64,000 nt of DNA from Bacillota bacterium (GTDB taxonomy: Bacteria; Bacillota; Bacilli; Paenibacillales; Paenibacillaceae): assembly GCA_023391635.1 (NCBI GenBank), contig JAEWAQ010000080.1, forward strand, positions 3,260 through 67,259, given 5' to 3'. A program made the position numbers and the translations under genes. Positions 36,177-44,617 of this stretch are shown here, piece by piece. Numbering within the stretch: position 1 is the first letter of the stretch; each line of letters opens with the position of its first letter. Below the pieces are notes generated by a model. The model was given only the letters and a program-made list of their open reading frames with translations. It searched no databases and had not been told where the DNA came from.

Positions 36177-37214
36177 TTACTCACCTTCCTCCCGGTCCGT
36201 ATACAGGAAGCACCGCACCTTATGGTTGTCGGATATCTGGGTATTCGGCACGCTGCGCTTGTTGCATACGCCTTCGATCCGAACCGGGCAACGATCATAG
36301 AAGCCGCACATTGGCGGCATGTTGACAGGGAGCGGAACCGAGCCCTCGATCGACTCCAGCCGCTCGCTCTTGTTGCCTCCGAGCCGCGGCATCGAACGCA
36401 TCAAGCCTTTCGTGTACGGATGCTTCGGATTGCTGAAGATTTCCTTGACGGTTCCCTGTTCGACGATCTTGCCCAAATACATGACCGCCACCTCATCGCA
36501 CATCTCCGCGATGATGCCCAGGTCATGCGTGACAAGCAGGATCGCCATGCCGAATTCCTGCTGCAGCGACTTCATCAACTCCAGCACCTGAGCCTGAATT
36601 GTCACGTCAAGCGCGGTCGTCGGCTCGTCGGCGATGAGCAGTTCCGGGTTGCACGACAGCGCCATCGAGATCATCGCGCGCTGCCGCATGCCGCCGGAAA
36701 ACTCATGCGGAAACTGATCGAAGCGCTTCTCCTGGTCGGAGATGCCGACTTTGCTCAGCATGTCGAGCGTAATGGCTTTCGCTTCCTTCTTGTTCTTCGT
36801 GCGGTGGATCAATACGGCTTCCATGATCTGGTTGCCGATCGAATACATCGGCGAGAATGCGGTCATCGGCTCCTGGAAGATCATCGAGATCTTCCGGCCG
36901 CGTATTGCGCGGATCTCTTTGCCGCGCGGGTTGAGCGACAACAGATCGACCGATTGATTCGATTTCCCTTCGGAGGAGAAGTATTCGATCTGGCCGGACG
37001 TCTCGCATTCCTTCGGATTGATGGCCATGATGGCCCGGCTCGTCAAGCTTTTGCCGCAGCCCGACTCTCCGACGAGGCCGAGCGTCCGGCCTTTGCGGAT
37101 TTCGAAATCGACGCCGTCCACCGCTTGCATGACCCCATTGTCCACCTGAATCTGGATTTTCAAATCCTTGACGGACAGAAGGGGCTTATCGGACAGTGTT
37201 GTCGCCTGTGTCAT
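36177..37214 (-). CDS. Oligopeptide/oligosaccharide-type ABC transporter ATP-binding protein (OppD-like)
   Basis: 345 aa. Walker A GESGCGKSLT, signature EFSGGMRQRAMISMAL, Walker B LLIADEPTTALD, H-loop VTHDLG and the OppD-type C-terminus with CGFYDRCPVRIEGVC. Cytoplasmic subunit acting with the OppF-like partner on the OppB/OppC permeases. GAGGGG precedes the ATG. Confidence 0.92.
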   Translation of the reverse strand: MTQATTLSDKPLLSVKDLKIQIQVDNGVMQAVDGVDFEIRKGRTLGLVGESGCGKSLTSRAIMAINPKECETSGQIEYFSSEGKSNQSVDLLSLNPRGKEIRAIRGRKISMIFQEPMTAFSPMYSIGNQIMEAVLIHRTKNKKEAKAITLDMLSKVGISDQEKRFDQFPHEFSGGMRQRAMISMALSCNPELLIADEPTTALDVTIQAQVLELMKSLQQEFGMAILLVTHDLGIIAEMCDEVAVMYLGKIVEQGTVKEIFSNPKHPYTKGLMRSMPRLGGNKSERLESIEGSVPLPVNMPPMCGFYDRCPVRIEGVCNKRSVPNTQISDNHKVRCFLYTDREEGE

Positions 37215-37249
37215 CCCTCGGTTCCCCTCGATTCATCTTAGGTTAGAAA

Positions 37250-38395
37250 TTAACGTTTGTACGGGTCCGCAGCGTCGCGCAAGCCGTCACCCATGAAGTT
37301 GAAGGCCATGACGGTCACGACGACGGAGCCGAGCGGAATGAGCTTCCACGGATACAGTGATACGTTCTCGATCTTCTGGGCTTCCTGCAGCAGCACGCCC
37401 CAGCTGGTCGCGGGCGAGCGGATGCCTAGGCCCAGGAAGCTCATTGTCGTCTCACCCAGGATCATCGCGGGGATCGCGAGCGTCGTGGCGACGATCAGAT
37501 AGCTGAGGAACCCGGGCAGCAAGTGGCGAACGATGATTTTGGAATCGCTGACGCCTGAGATTTTCGCTGCCAGGACGTAATCTTCATTCTTCAGTGAGAA
37601 AAATTTACCCCGTACGACCCGCGCCAGATCGGTCCAGCCGATCAAGGCCAGGATGATAACGATGTAAAAGTACATCGTAACGACGGGAATGCGAGGCGGG
37701 ATCGCTGCGGACAACGCCATCCAGAGCGGGATCGTCGGGAACGAACGGATGATCTCGATGATCCGCTGAATCACGGAATCGAGCCAGCCGCCGAAGTAAC
37801 CGGATACGCCGCCGATGACAATGCCCAGGACGAAGCTGATGCCTACGCCGACGAGCGGGATGCTAAGCGAAATCTGGCTGCCGAGTATGATCCGGGAGAA
37901 CAGGTCGCGCCCCATGCTGTCCGTGCCGAACAGGAACAGCCTGCCGGGCTGCTCTACGCCGAACAGATGGATGTCCGTCTTGAACAGGCCAAGAAACTTA
38001 TACGGTTCCGCTTTTACGAAAAGTTGAAGCTTATAGCGAACCTCGGGATCCGACTGGAATATTTTTCGCATCGTCTCCGGGTCGCGACCCGACTTCAGTC
38101 CGTAGACGAACGGCTGGATGTGGAACTTACCGTCGGCATCGACAAAGCGAATCGTCATCGGCGGCGCATTGACGTATTTGCTATCATAGCTTTCCAAGCT
38201 GTAAGGTGAGAGAAACTGGGCGAATATCGCGCCGAAATACAGCAGGCCAAGCACGATCATGCTGATACGGGCCAGCTTGTGCTTCTTGAAACGTTTGTAG
38301 ATCAGCTTCCATTGCGAGCTGTATTCGATGTCGGTATTCGGGATAGGCTTGACGTCTGGAACCCTTTGTTTTCTGAATGCCGGGATGATTTTCAT
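37250..38395 (-). CDS. ABC transporter permease (OppC-like)
   Basis: 381 aa from ATG 38395 (MKIIPAFRKQRVPDVKPIPN); GGGG lies 9 bases upstream and the start is 2 bases after the oppB-like stop. N-terminal membrane segment about 46-68, then a long extracytoplasmic loop of about 120 residues (YDSKYVNAPPMTI to GRLFLFGTDSMGRDLFS), which is longer than in classical OppC, then five membrane segments with the EAA loop (LKNEDYVLAAKISGVSDSKIIVRHLLP). The enlarged loop may contact the binding protein. Confidence 0.9.
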   Translation of the reverse strand: MKIIPAFRKQRVPDVKPIPNTDIEYSSQWKLIYKRFKKHKLARISMIVLGLLYFGAIFAQFLSPYSLESYDSKYVNAPPMTIRFVDADGKFHIQPFVYGLKSGRDPETMRKIFQSDPEVRYKLQLFVKAEPYKFLGLFKTDIHLFGVEQPGRLFLFGTDSMGRDLFSRIILGSQISLSIPLVGVGISFVLGIVIGGVSGYFGGWLDSVIQRIIEIIRSFPTIPLWMALSAAIPPRIPVVTMYFYIVIILALIGWTDLARVVRGKFFSLKNEDYVLAAKISGVSDSKIIVRHLLPGFLSYLIVATTLAIPAMILGETTMSFLGLGIRSPATSWGVLLQEAQKIENVSLYPWKLIPLGSVVVTVMAFNFMGDGLRDAADPYKR

Positions 38396-38397
38396 CT

Positions 38398-39396
38398 TCA
38401 CGTTCCCCTGAATTCCGTTCGGATTTTTGGATCGAGCCATGCCAGCAATATATCGGAGATGAGCGTGCCCAGCACGGTAAGCAAGGCCATGAACAGCAGC
38501 CAAGTGCCGGCTAGATACATGTCCTGACCGAGCAGGGCGTTAAACATGACGGGACCTTGAATCTGCAAATTCAGGACGATTGCCGTGATCGTAGAACCTG
38601 TGAAAATATTCGTAAGCGACCAGCCGAGCGTACTGACGATCGGATTCAGTGCGGCGCGCGTCGGATATTTCAATAATATTTTTCCTTCGGAAAGCCCTTT
38701 GGCCCGTGCGGTAAGCACGTAAGGCTTGTTCAATTCGTCCAGCATCTGGCCCCGCATGACGCGGATCATGTCCGCCGTGCCGGCCAGACCGATAATAATG
38801 ACGGGGATGACCATATGCTTGGCCAAGTCCTGTACTTTCGCCCATGACCAAGGCGCATTCACATATTCCTGCGAGAAGAGGCCCAGCAAGGGGTCTCCGA
38901 ACCATGTATAGGACAGGAACATCAGGATGATCGCAAGCAGGAAGTGCGGCGTCGCCATGCCCAGGAAGCTGATGCCGGAGAAGATGTAATCGCCGGCGGA
39001 ATATTGCTTCACGGCGGTATAGATGCCGACGGGAATCGCGACGAAGTACTGGAAAGCCATGGAGACGAGCGACACGACAAGCGTCAGCCCCATGTATTGC
39101 TTGATGACCTCCGTTACCGGTTTGTTGTAGTTGAAGGAAAAACCGAAATCGCCTTTGGTGAAAATCTTCTTCATCCAGATGGCATATTGTTCGAAGACCG
39201 GCCTGTCGAGACCGAGAGCGGAACGCATTTCGGCTTTGTCCGCATCGGTCATCACGTCGCCCATTTTCATCATTTGCGCCGAGTAGTTGGACACGTAGTC
39301 TCCCGGAGGCAGTTGGATAATGTAGAATACGACGACCGAGATGAAAAATACGACGGGGATGACGAGCACGATTCGTTTGACAATATAGGAAAGCAT
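38398..39396 (-). CDS. ABC transporter permease (OppB-like)
   Basis: 332 aa from ATG 39396 (MLSYIVKRIVLVIPVVFFIS); a purine-rich site precedes it. Six membrane segments with the typical VVVFYIIQLPPGDY after helix 1 and an EAA loop (NKPYVLTARAKGLSEGKILLKYPTRAALNPI). It forms the translocation pore with the OppC-like subunit. A strong hairpin separates it from the binding-protein gene. Confidence 0.92.
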   Translation of the reverse strand: MLSYIVKRIVLVIPVVFFISVVVFYIIQLPPGDYVSNYSAQMMKMGDVMTDADKAEMRSALGLDRPVFEQYAIWMKKIFTKGDFGFSFNYNKPVTEVIKQYMGLTLVVSLVSMAFQYFVAIPVGIYTAVKQYSAGDYIFSGISFLGMATPHFLLAIILMFLSYTWFGDPLLGLFSQEYVNAPWSWAKVQDLAKHMVIPVIIIGLAGTADMIRVMRGQMLDELNKPYVLTARAKGLSEGKILLKYPTRAALNPIVSTLGWSLTNIFTGSTITAIVLNLQIQGPVMFNALLGQDMYLAGTWLLFMALLTVLGTLISDILLAWLDPKIRTEFRGT

Positions 39397-39431
39397 CCTA
39401 CCCAATCCTCTCCGTAACCTTAGATACGGAA

Positions 39432-39473
39432 GGCAGCAATAGCGGGAAAAACGTCTTCCCGGCTATTGCTGCC
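39432..39473 (-). promoter_or_regulatory. Long intercistronic hairpin between binding protein and oppB-like genes
   Basis: GGCAGCAATAGC-GGGAA pairs with TTCCC-G-GCTATTGCTGCC: 17 bp with one bulged G and a 7-base loop. No T-run follows on the minus strand, so it is better read as an mRNA 3'-end stabiliser or processing element raising binding-protein expression over the permeases. Confidence 0.65.
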
Positions 39474-39481
39474 GGCGTCCG

Positions 39482-41461
39482 TTACTTTTTGATGAAGAAC
39501 TGCGCCGGATGAGCATGCCCGAGCGAGCGGAACTCGTCAGCCCATACCAGGTAATCCGGAACGTTGCGGATGTTGTTGTTGACCGTGATCAGTTGAGGCG
39601 TAGGGCTTGCGTAACCGATTAACCATTGGTTTTTCATGTGAAGCTTGTAAATTTCATTCGCCCACTGGTTGATCTCGTCGGACGTCTTCGATGCTTTGAT
39701 CTTATCCCAATATTCGAGAATTTGGGCGACGTCGCCTTCCGGCTTCACGCCTTCTTTGCCGCCAGACTGAGTGTACAGACCGTACATGCCATACCACGGG
39801 GTCAACACCCGAAGCGGAACGAGCGCGTCCGGACGAAGCGAGACGTTCACGGCTCCCAGTGATTCTGTGTTGGCCGGAATCTGGTTTGCGTACTTCATTT
39901 CATCATGCGTCGCTTTATCCACGACTTTCACGTTGACTTTGATGCCAAGCGCTTCATAGTATTTCTTGATCAGCTCCAGGAACGCGCCGGTGTCGGTCGT
40001 ATTCTCGATGAAGTCGATGACGACGTCTTTGCCGCTTGCGAACTGACGGAAATTGTCCTTGCCGCGCTTCGTCAAGCCGAGCTCGTCAAGCAACTGGTTC
40101 GCCTTGACCGGATCGTACTCCTTCCACTGGTCTTGCCATCCGTTCTGATAGCCGATCAGCCCTTCCGGCACGGCTGCCTGGACCGGGTCCGAGATGCCGT
40201 TCGTGACGATCTCGACGATCTCGCTGCGATCCGCCCCGATGGACAAAGCCTGACGGAACCGGATGTCTTGGAACAACCCGCGCATATCCGGATCTTCCGT
40301 TGTTTGGTTCAGCTGAACGGCGACGCCGCCAGGCGCCCAATCCGTCGTCAACCAAGGGATAACGCGGTAATCGCCCTTCTTCTCATTCTCTTTCAGTACC
40401 GTGAAGTCTTTCACGCCGAACCAGTTCAGGTTGAAATCGCCTGACAACGTTCCAAGCACCATTTGGCTGTCATCCTGAACCTTCGTGGCGACGATGCGGT
40501 CGATGTATGGCAGTTGGTTCCCTTCGAGGTCCGTCTTCCAGTAGTACGGATTGCGTTCCATGATGAACTGATCGCTCTCGGGATCGTTCTTCGCTACCCA
40601 AGCGCGCAGCGTCGGGATTTCCGGGCGGATCCAGTAGTAATAGCCTGTCGCTTGCCCGAACGATTTGATATCTTCGAAACCATATTGCTTGGCGATTTCA
40701 AGCGCTTTCGCATCGCCGACGAATTCCGGCAGGATCGTCTTCTGGTAGTGCGCCGGCGCAAAGAACCACTTGTTGTCGATCGCGACGCGCTCCAGGAACT
40801 GCACGCTCGGATACTTGTGCACGACTTTGAACGTGTAGTCGTCGACTTTGGTGATTTCGGCCATCGCCTTCTCTCCGGTTACCGGATCGACGGAATAGTA
40901 GGCGTCATACACTTTCTTGCCGAACGTTTCTTTCTGCAGCATGTGCTCCCAGTAGAAGATCACGTCATCGGCCGTGAACGGCACGCCATCCGACCATTTG
41001 ATGCCTTCGCGCAAATGGATGATGTACTCGGTCGAGTCGGCGTTGACTTCATAGCTCTTGGCGACGTTCGGCTCGACGCCGCTGCCATCCTTCTTGAACC
41101 GGAAAAGCGATTCCTCTGTCGGCTGCCCGACTTTCCACCGATCGCCGGATCCTTTCCATGGAATCCGCAGGTCTCCGCCGTACTGGCCGATTTCTTCAAC
41201 CGTCGGCTCCACCATGATGTCCGTCTGCTTCGGCAAACGTTCAGCAAGCGGAGGCAATTTACCAGACTTCACAAGCTCTGCGAGCATCGGCGCTTCCTTG
41301 GCTTCTTCGGTCTTCGGCGCGTTAGAGGCCGACGCACTCGCTGTTTCCTTGACGTCAGGCGAACCGGACGGCTTATTCTTCGTTTCGGAACCGCTGGTAC
41401 ATCCCGAGATGATCATGGCCAATGCAATGATTGCGGCGAACAGAAATCGGAACGATTTCAA
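39482..41461 (-). CDS. Solute-binding lipoprotein, family 5 (oligopeptide/oligosaccharide type)
   Basis: 659 aa from TTG 41461 (GGAGGGG upstream), giving a clear lipoprotein signal: KSFRF, hydrophobic core, lipobox ISGC with Cys21. A Ser/Lys/Glu-rich tether follows, then the family 5 fold: VAKSYEVNADSTEYIIHLREGIKWSDGVPFTADDV and LVWADEFRSLGHAHPAQFF at the end. First gene of the operon; binds the ligand at the cell surface for the OppBCDF-type transporter. The large size resembles binding proteins for oligosaccharides in plant-polysaccharide degraders, but specificity is unproven. Confidence 0.9.
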   Translation of the reverse strand: MKSFRFLFAAIIALAMIISGCTSGSETKNKPSGSPDVKETASASASNAPKTEEAKEAPMLAELVKSGKLPPLAERLPKQTDIMVEPTVEEIGQYGGDLRIPWKGSGDRWKVGQPTEESLFRFKKDGSGVEPNVAKSYEVNADSTEYIIHLREGIKWSDGVPFTADDVIFYWEHMLQKETFGKKVYDAYYSVDPVTGEKAMAEITKVDDYTFKVVHKYPSVQFLERVAIDNKWFFAPAHYQKTILPEFVGDAKALEIAKQYGFEDIKSFGQATGYYYWIRPEIPTLRAWVAKNDPESDQFIMERNPYYWKTDLEGNQLPYIDRIVATKVQDDSQMVLGTLSGDFNLNWFGVKDFTVLKENEKKGDYRVIPWLTTDWAPGGVAVQLNQTTEDPDMRGLFQDIRFRQALSIGADRSEIVEIVTNGISDPVQAAVPEGLIGYQNGWQDQWKEYDPVKANQLLDELGLTKRGKDNFRQFASGKDVVIDFIENTTDTGAFLELIKKYYEALGIKVNVKVVDKATHDEMKYANQIPANTESLGAVNVSLRPDALVPLRVLTPWYGMYGLYTQSGGKEGVKPEGDVAQILEYWDKIKASKTSDEINQWANEIYKLHMKNQWLIGYASPTPQLITVNNNIRNVPDYLVWADEFRSLGHAHPAQFFIKK

Positions 41462-41561
41462 GCTTACCCCTCCATCATGTTCTGATAATTGGCAATATTC
41501 AGTCAAATACTTCATCATACGAACCTCTGTCGACCCCGAGCACACCTCCCAACTTCATTAT

Positions 41562-41651
41562 TAAACCGGTTTATTGAATGCCAATAAAATAAGCGTTAAC
41601 GGAAAGTCAAATCTCTTTTGATTTTCTGTCAACGTTTGTTAAACCGGTTTA
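41562..41651 (-). promoter_or_regulatory. Promoter flanked by two LacI-type operators
   Basis: TAAACCGGTTTA occurs at 41562-41573 and again at 41640-41651, 78 bp apart. Between them is a minus-strand promoter candidate TTGACT (41605-41610), 17 bases, TTATTG (41582-41587), whose start would fall at the edge of the proximal operator. The arrangement suits repression by looping. The LacI-oxidoreductase fusion encoded in the same operon is the obvious candidate repressor. Confidence 0.75.
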
Positions 41652-41669
41652 ATACCTTTGTAAAATAAT

Positions 41670-41705
41670 AGCGCTTTTCCATGAAAAAATGTGAAAGCGC
41701 TTAAC
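41670..41705. promoter_or_regulatory. cre-like element and inverted repeat
   Basis: TGAAAGCGCTTAAC (41692-41705) is close to the CcpA cre consensus. AGCGCTTT (41670-41677) and AAAGCGCT (41694-41701) form an inverted repeat with a 16-base gap. It lies about 100 bp upstream of the predicted operon start, suggesting catabolite control. Confidence 0.5.
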
Positions 41706-41961
41706 TGGTGTTAGATGCATCTTACAATGAAACCGCTTGTTTGGCAATACCCTGTTTGCGATTTTTTTAAGACTGCCTTCCCGCGTATCTCGCCCTCTCA
41801 CTTCGCCGAAGTTTAGGTACTTTCAATGCACATTGACTGATATACGACAGAATGAGCCCATGACGGAATGGGGATAATTGGAACAGCAGCATTGCATATT
41901 GGCGAAATCCGGTCTTTACGCATGCCGATAATCGCCAATTATTTCGATTTCTAGGGAGGGG

Positions 41962-42861
41962 ATGGACATTTCGTTGTTGCACGCGCAAGAGACGCTGGGC
42001 GTCACGATCGGGGTCGGATTCGGGATCGTCTCCCGCCTGTTGATGCTGAGAACGGATTACCGCCAATACCCGACTTACCCGCACGGCAAGATCATCCATA
42101 TCTCGCTGGGCGTCATTGCCGCGGCGCTCGGCGCGGTCGCCGTACCGGCACTCATCAACAAAGATTATACGGCTGTCACCTTTCTCTCCCTCGCCGCCCA
42201 GCAATTCCGCGATGTACGCAGCATGGAACGCAGCAGCCTGACGAAAGTCGACGAAGTCGAGTTGGTGCCGCGCGGAACGAGTTATATTGAAGGCATCGCC
42301 ATGATGTTCGAAGGGCGTAACTACCTCGTCATCTTCAGCGCGTTCGCCGCTTCGTTGTGCAGCATCAGCTTTGCTTGGTATTGGGGAATTCTCGCAGGCT
42401 TGTTGTCGCTCGTCGTGAGCAGGTTGTTTCGTTCCGGCAAAAACGTTGGCTCCTTCGCGGAAGTAGAGTCGGCAGCCGTCAAGCTGGACGGGCCAGATCT
42501 GTACGTGGACTCTGTCTATATCATGAACATCGGCCTCGATGCGGACAGGCAAATCATCCGGGAGCACGGTCGCGGCTTGCTCGTCAAACCTCGATCGATG
42601 AATGCCAAAGTAACGCTCGCGAACTTGGGCCAGCGTCAGGCGATCTTGCACAACCTGTCGACAATTCTCGGCGTTTATCGGGACTCGGGGGAACCGCTGC
42701 TCCAGCCGCTTGCCAAGCTGGATCTGAACAACGGGAATCTTGCGGTGTTCTATCTGCCGCTGGATCAGGATCAAGACAAGGCGATCGAAGTGCTGAAGCA
42801 CGTACCCGTACTGGAAAATGCCGTACGATTGCCGTCCAAAGCCGCCAAGAAAGGAGGCTGA
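41962..42861 (+). CDS. YIEGIA family membrane protein
   Basis: 299 aa. The namesake motif YIEGIAMMFEGRNYLVIF lies near residue 108, with predicted membrane segments about 12-28, 45-66, 120-140 and 142-158 and a C-terminal soluble domain (DLYVDSVYIMNIGLDADRQII). Such proteins occur in spore-forming Firmicutes, but their function is not settled. The start ATG 41962 follows GGGAGGGG. It is coupled with the small partner gene immediately downstream. The nearby 5' region shows no confident promoter. Confidence 0.88.
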   Translation: MDISLLHAQETLGVTIGVGFGIVSRLLMLRTDYRQYPTYPHGKIIHISLGVIAAALGAVAVPALINKDYTAVTFLSLAAQQFRDVRSMERSSLTKVDEVELVPRGTSYIEGIAMMFEGRNYLVIFSAFAASLCSISFAWYWGILAGLLSLVVSRLFRSGKNVGSFAEVESAAVKLDGPDLYVDSVYIMNIGLDADRQIIREHGRGLLVKPRSMNAKVTLANLGQRQAILHNLSTILGVYRDSGEPLLQPLAKLDLNNGNLAVFYLPLDQDQDKAIEVLKHVPVLENAVRLPSKAAKKGG

Positions 42862-42865
42862 ACGC

Positions 42866-43045
42866 GTGCCTGCCAAGATAGCGGCGATTATCGCCCTGCA
42901 AGCAAACAACGTTGGCGGAGGCGCCCCCATCTTCGTTGCGGAAACGAAAGAACAGCAGCAACAGGTCGCCTTCACGCTGGAGAAAATATTGGATGCCGCC
43001 GCCCATGAACTGAACGACGGCATCATCATTCTCGTCCATCATTAA
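42866..43045 (+). CDS. Small partner protein of YIEGIA (capping-complex type)
   Basis: 59 aa from GTG 42866 (PAKIAAIIALQANNVGGGAP), with GGAGG 8 bases upstream, 4 bases after the YIEGIA stop. Compact alpha/beta sequence with FVAETKEQQQQVAFTLEKIL. Databases group such small genes beside YIEGIA genes as its partner subunit; the adjacency supports this. No biochemical role can be deduced. Confidence 0.8.
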   Translation: MPAKIAAIIALQANNVGGGAPIFVAETKEQQQQVAFTLEKILDAAAHELNDGIIILVHH

Positions 43046-43064
43046 CGGAGGCCGTCGTCGTCCA

Positions 43065-43364
43065 TCATTGCCGCCCCTGTCCATCCTTGTCCGGGTCGGC
43101 TAGCGCAGCCGTCGCCGCTTCCACGAGGTCGTCGAAGAAATCGTCATCGGTCTCGATTGCTTGTTCCACTGTCTCAATGTCTTGCTCTTTTCCCGATTCA
43201 CGCATGAAGTTGAGCGAATAATTCCAATCGTCCCATCGCTTGTCGCTCTGCAAAGTCAGTTCGTACGGCTGCGAGTGCCCTTCGACTTCGAATTGCACCC
43301 GTCCCAAGTACCCTTCTTGCTCGCTGTAGGACATTTCCGCATGAAGCAGTTTCTTTTTCAGCAT
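43065..43364 (-). CDS. Conserved hypothetical protein, 99 aa
   Basis: Starts MLKKKLLHAEMSYSEQEGYL after GGAG, which overlaps the map stop codon. A beta-rich N-terminal half (GRVQFEVEGHSQPYELTLQS, DWNYSLNF) is followed by a strongly acidic C-terminal tail (EQAIETDDDFFDDLVEAA). No named domain recognised. It is cotranscribed behind map and converges with the YIEGIA partner gene. Confidence 0.75.
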   Translation of the reverse strand: MLKKKLLHAEMSYSEQEGYLGRVQFEVEGHSQPYELTLQSDKRWDDWNYSLNFMRESGKEQDIETVEQAIETDDDFFDDLVEAATAALADPDKDGQGRQ

Positions 43365-43380
43365 CCGTTATCGTCTCCTT

Positions 43381-44133
43381 CTAGGCCATCGTCAAAATTA
43401 TCGGTTCATGATCGGTTACGACGATCGTATGTTCGAACTGCGCCACATGGCTGCCGTCCGGACAGACGAGACCCCAGCCGTCTTCGGACTGTTCCACCCA
43501 TTCGGCTCCCGTCGTCAGGAAAGTTTCCACGGCAAGCACACTTCCTTTCGCCAGCAGCCTTCCGTCCCGCGGATCTCTGAAGTTCAAAATATTGTCCGGC
43601 TCCTCATGCAGTCCCCGTCCGACTCCGTGACCGGACAGATTGCGAATGACATGAAATCCGTCGGCCGTCGCCTGCCGGTGAATTGCACGGCCGATCTGGT
43701 TGATCTTCGCGCCGGATTTCGCCTGCTCGATTCCCCGCTGCAGCGCGATGCGGGAGCTGCGAAGAAGCTTTTCCTTAACCGGAGAGTCATTCGGAGTCAT
43801 GACGACGGTCCCGCCCGTATCGGCATAGTAACCGTCCAGCTCCGCCGAGACGTCGACGTTGACGATATCTCCAGGCTGCAAGATCGTCCGTTCGCTCGGA
43901 ATGCCGTGCGCTGCCGTGTGGTTAAGGCTGATACAATTCGTACCTGGAAATTGATAAACATGACCGGGCGCGGGGGTTGCTCCGTATTGATCCAGCACCG
44001 CTTTGCCAACCCTGTCCAGCTCGGCCGTCGACATGCCCGGCTTTGCCCGCCTGAGCATTTCCTCCCGCGCCAAAGCGACGATTTTGCCGATGCGCCGCAA
44101 AGCGATCAATTGTTCATCCGAGCCGACAATCAT
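43381..44133 (-). CDS. map: Type I methionine aminopeptidase
   Basis: 250 aa. Removes the initiator Met from nascent proteins. Metal ligands lie in VNVDVSAELDGYYADTGG, SGHGVGRGLHEEP, AVETFL and AQFEHTIVV; the cap region reads GTNCISLNHTAAHGIPS. No N-terminal zinc-finger extension, so it is the short cytosolic type and probably a second Map distinct from the one usually found in the ribosomal protein operon. Confidence 0.93.
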   Translation of the reverse strand: MIVGSDEQLIALRRIGKIVALAREEMLRRAKPGMSTAELDRVGKAVLDQYGATPAPGHVYQFPGTNCISLNHTAAHGIPSERTILQPGDIVNVDVSAELDGYYADTGGTVVMTPNDSPVKEKLLRSSRIALQRGIEQAKSGAKINQIGRAIHRQATADGFHVIRNLSGHGVGRGLHEEPDNILNFRDPRDGRLLAKGSVLAVETFLTTGAEWVEQSEDGWGLVCPDGSHVAQFEHTIVVTDHEPIILTMA

Positions 44134-44170
44134 CGTTTCATCCCCTTATTCCAAACTGCAAACTAACCTT

Positions 44171-44176
44171 ATTATA
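44171..44176 (-). promoter_or_regulatory. -10 element of map
   Basis: TATAAT on the minus strand, 38 bases before the map start; no good -35. The region is shared with the divergent XRE promoter. Confidence 0.45.
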
Positions 44177-44195
44177 CAACAATGCTTTGAAATGC

Positions 44196-44224
44196 TTGAC
44201 ATGATACATAATGTATCATAAATT
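44196..44224 (+). promoter_or_regulatory. XRE promoter with palindromic spacer operator
   Basis: Consensus TTGACA (44196-44201), 17-base spacer, TAAATT (44219-44224). The entire spacer (44202-44218) is the perfect palindrome TGATACAT-A-ATGTATCA. A dimer bound there would block RNA polymerase; autorepression by the XRE protein is the simplest reading. Confidence 0.75.
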
Positions 44225-44266
44225 ACATATGAGGCACCCTGATACGTTATTCAAGGAGTTATGTTC

Positions 44267-44617
44267 ATGAAAATGGGAGAACGGCTCAGAGAATTGCGCC
44301 TGACGCGCAATCTTTCGCAAGAAGAAGTAGCGCGCCATATCGGCATTACAAGATCCGCATACAGCCACTACGAAATTAACAACAGACAGCCTGTCTATGA
44401 GACGCTGATCAAGCTTGCCGCCTTCTTCGACGTATCGCTCGACTATATCATCGGAGGCACCTGCGACAAAACTTGCAAGCCCGTCGATGTCGACCCGCAC
44501 GAGACGAGGAAAATATGGCAATTGCTGCAGCACATGGACCGGGAACAGCGCAAGCAATCGATTCGGCTCATGAACGATTTGATCGCACAGGATGCCTCAG
44601 GCGCCGATACGAGTTAA
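44267..44617 (+). CDS. XRE-family transcriptional regulator
   Basis: 116 aa from ATG 44267 (MGERLRELRLTRNLSQEEVA after MK), with AAGGAG 8 bases upstream; ATG 44261 is too close to that site. HTH_3 domain at residues 3-60 (RHIGITRSAYSHYEINNRQPVYETLIKLAAFFDVSLDYIIGG), then a short helical tail including two Cys (TCDKTCKP). Target genes are unknown; the divergent map promoter lies next to its probable operator. Confidence 0.88.
   Translation: MKMGERLRELRLTRNLSQEEVARHIGITRSAYSHYEINNRQPVYETLIKLAAFFDVSLDYIIGGTCDKTCKPVDVDPHETRKIWQLLQHMDREQRKQSIRLMNDLIAQDASGADTS

Noticed and set aside
41767..43029. 420-aa minus-strand frame opposite the YIEGIA gene
   Set aside because: Recognisable YIEGIA protein and partner occupy the plus strand with proper ribosome sites.
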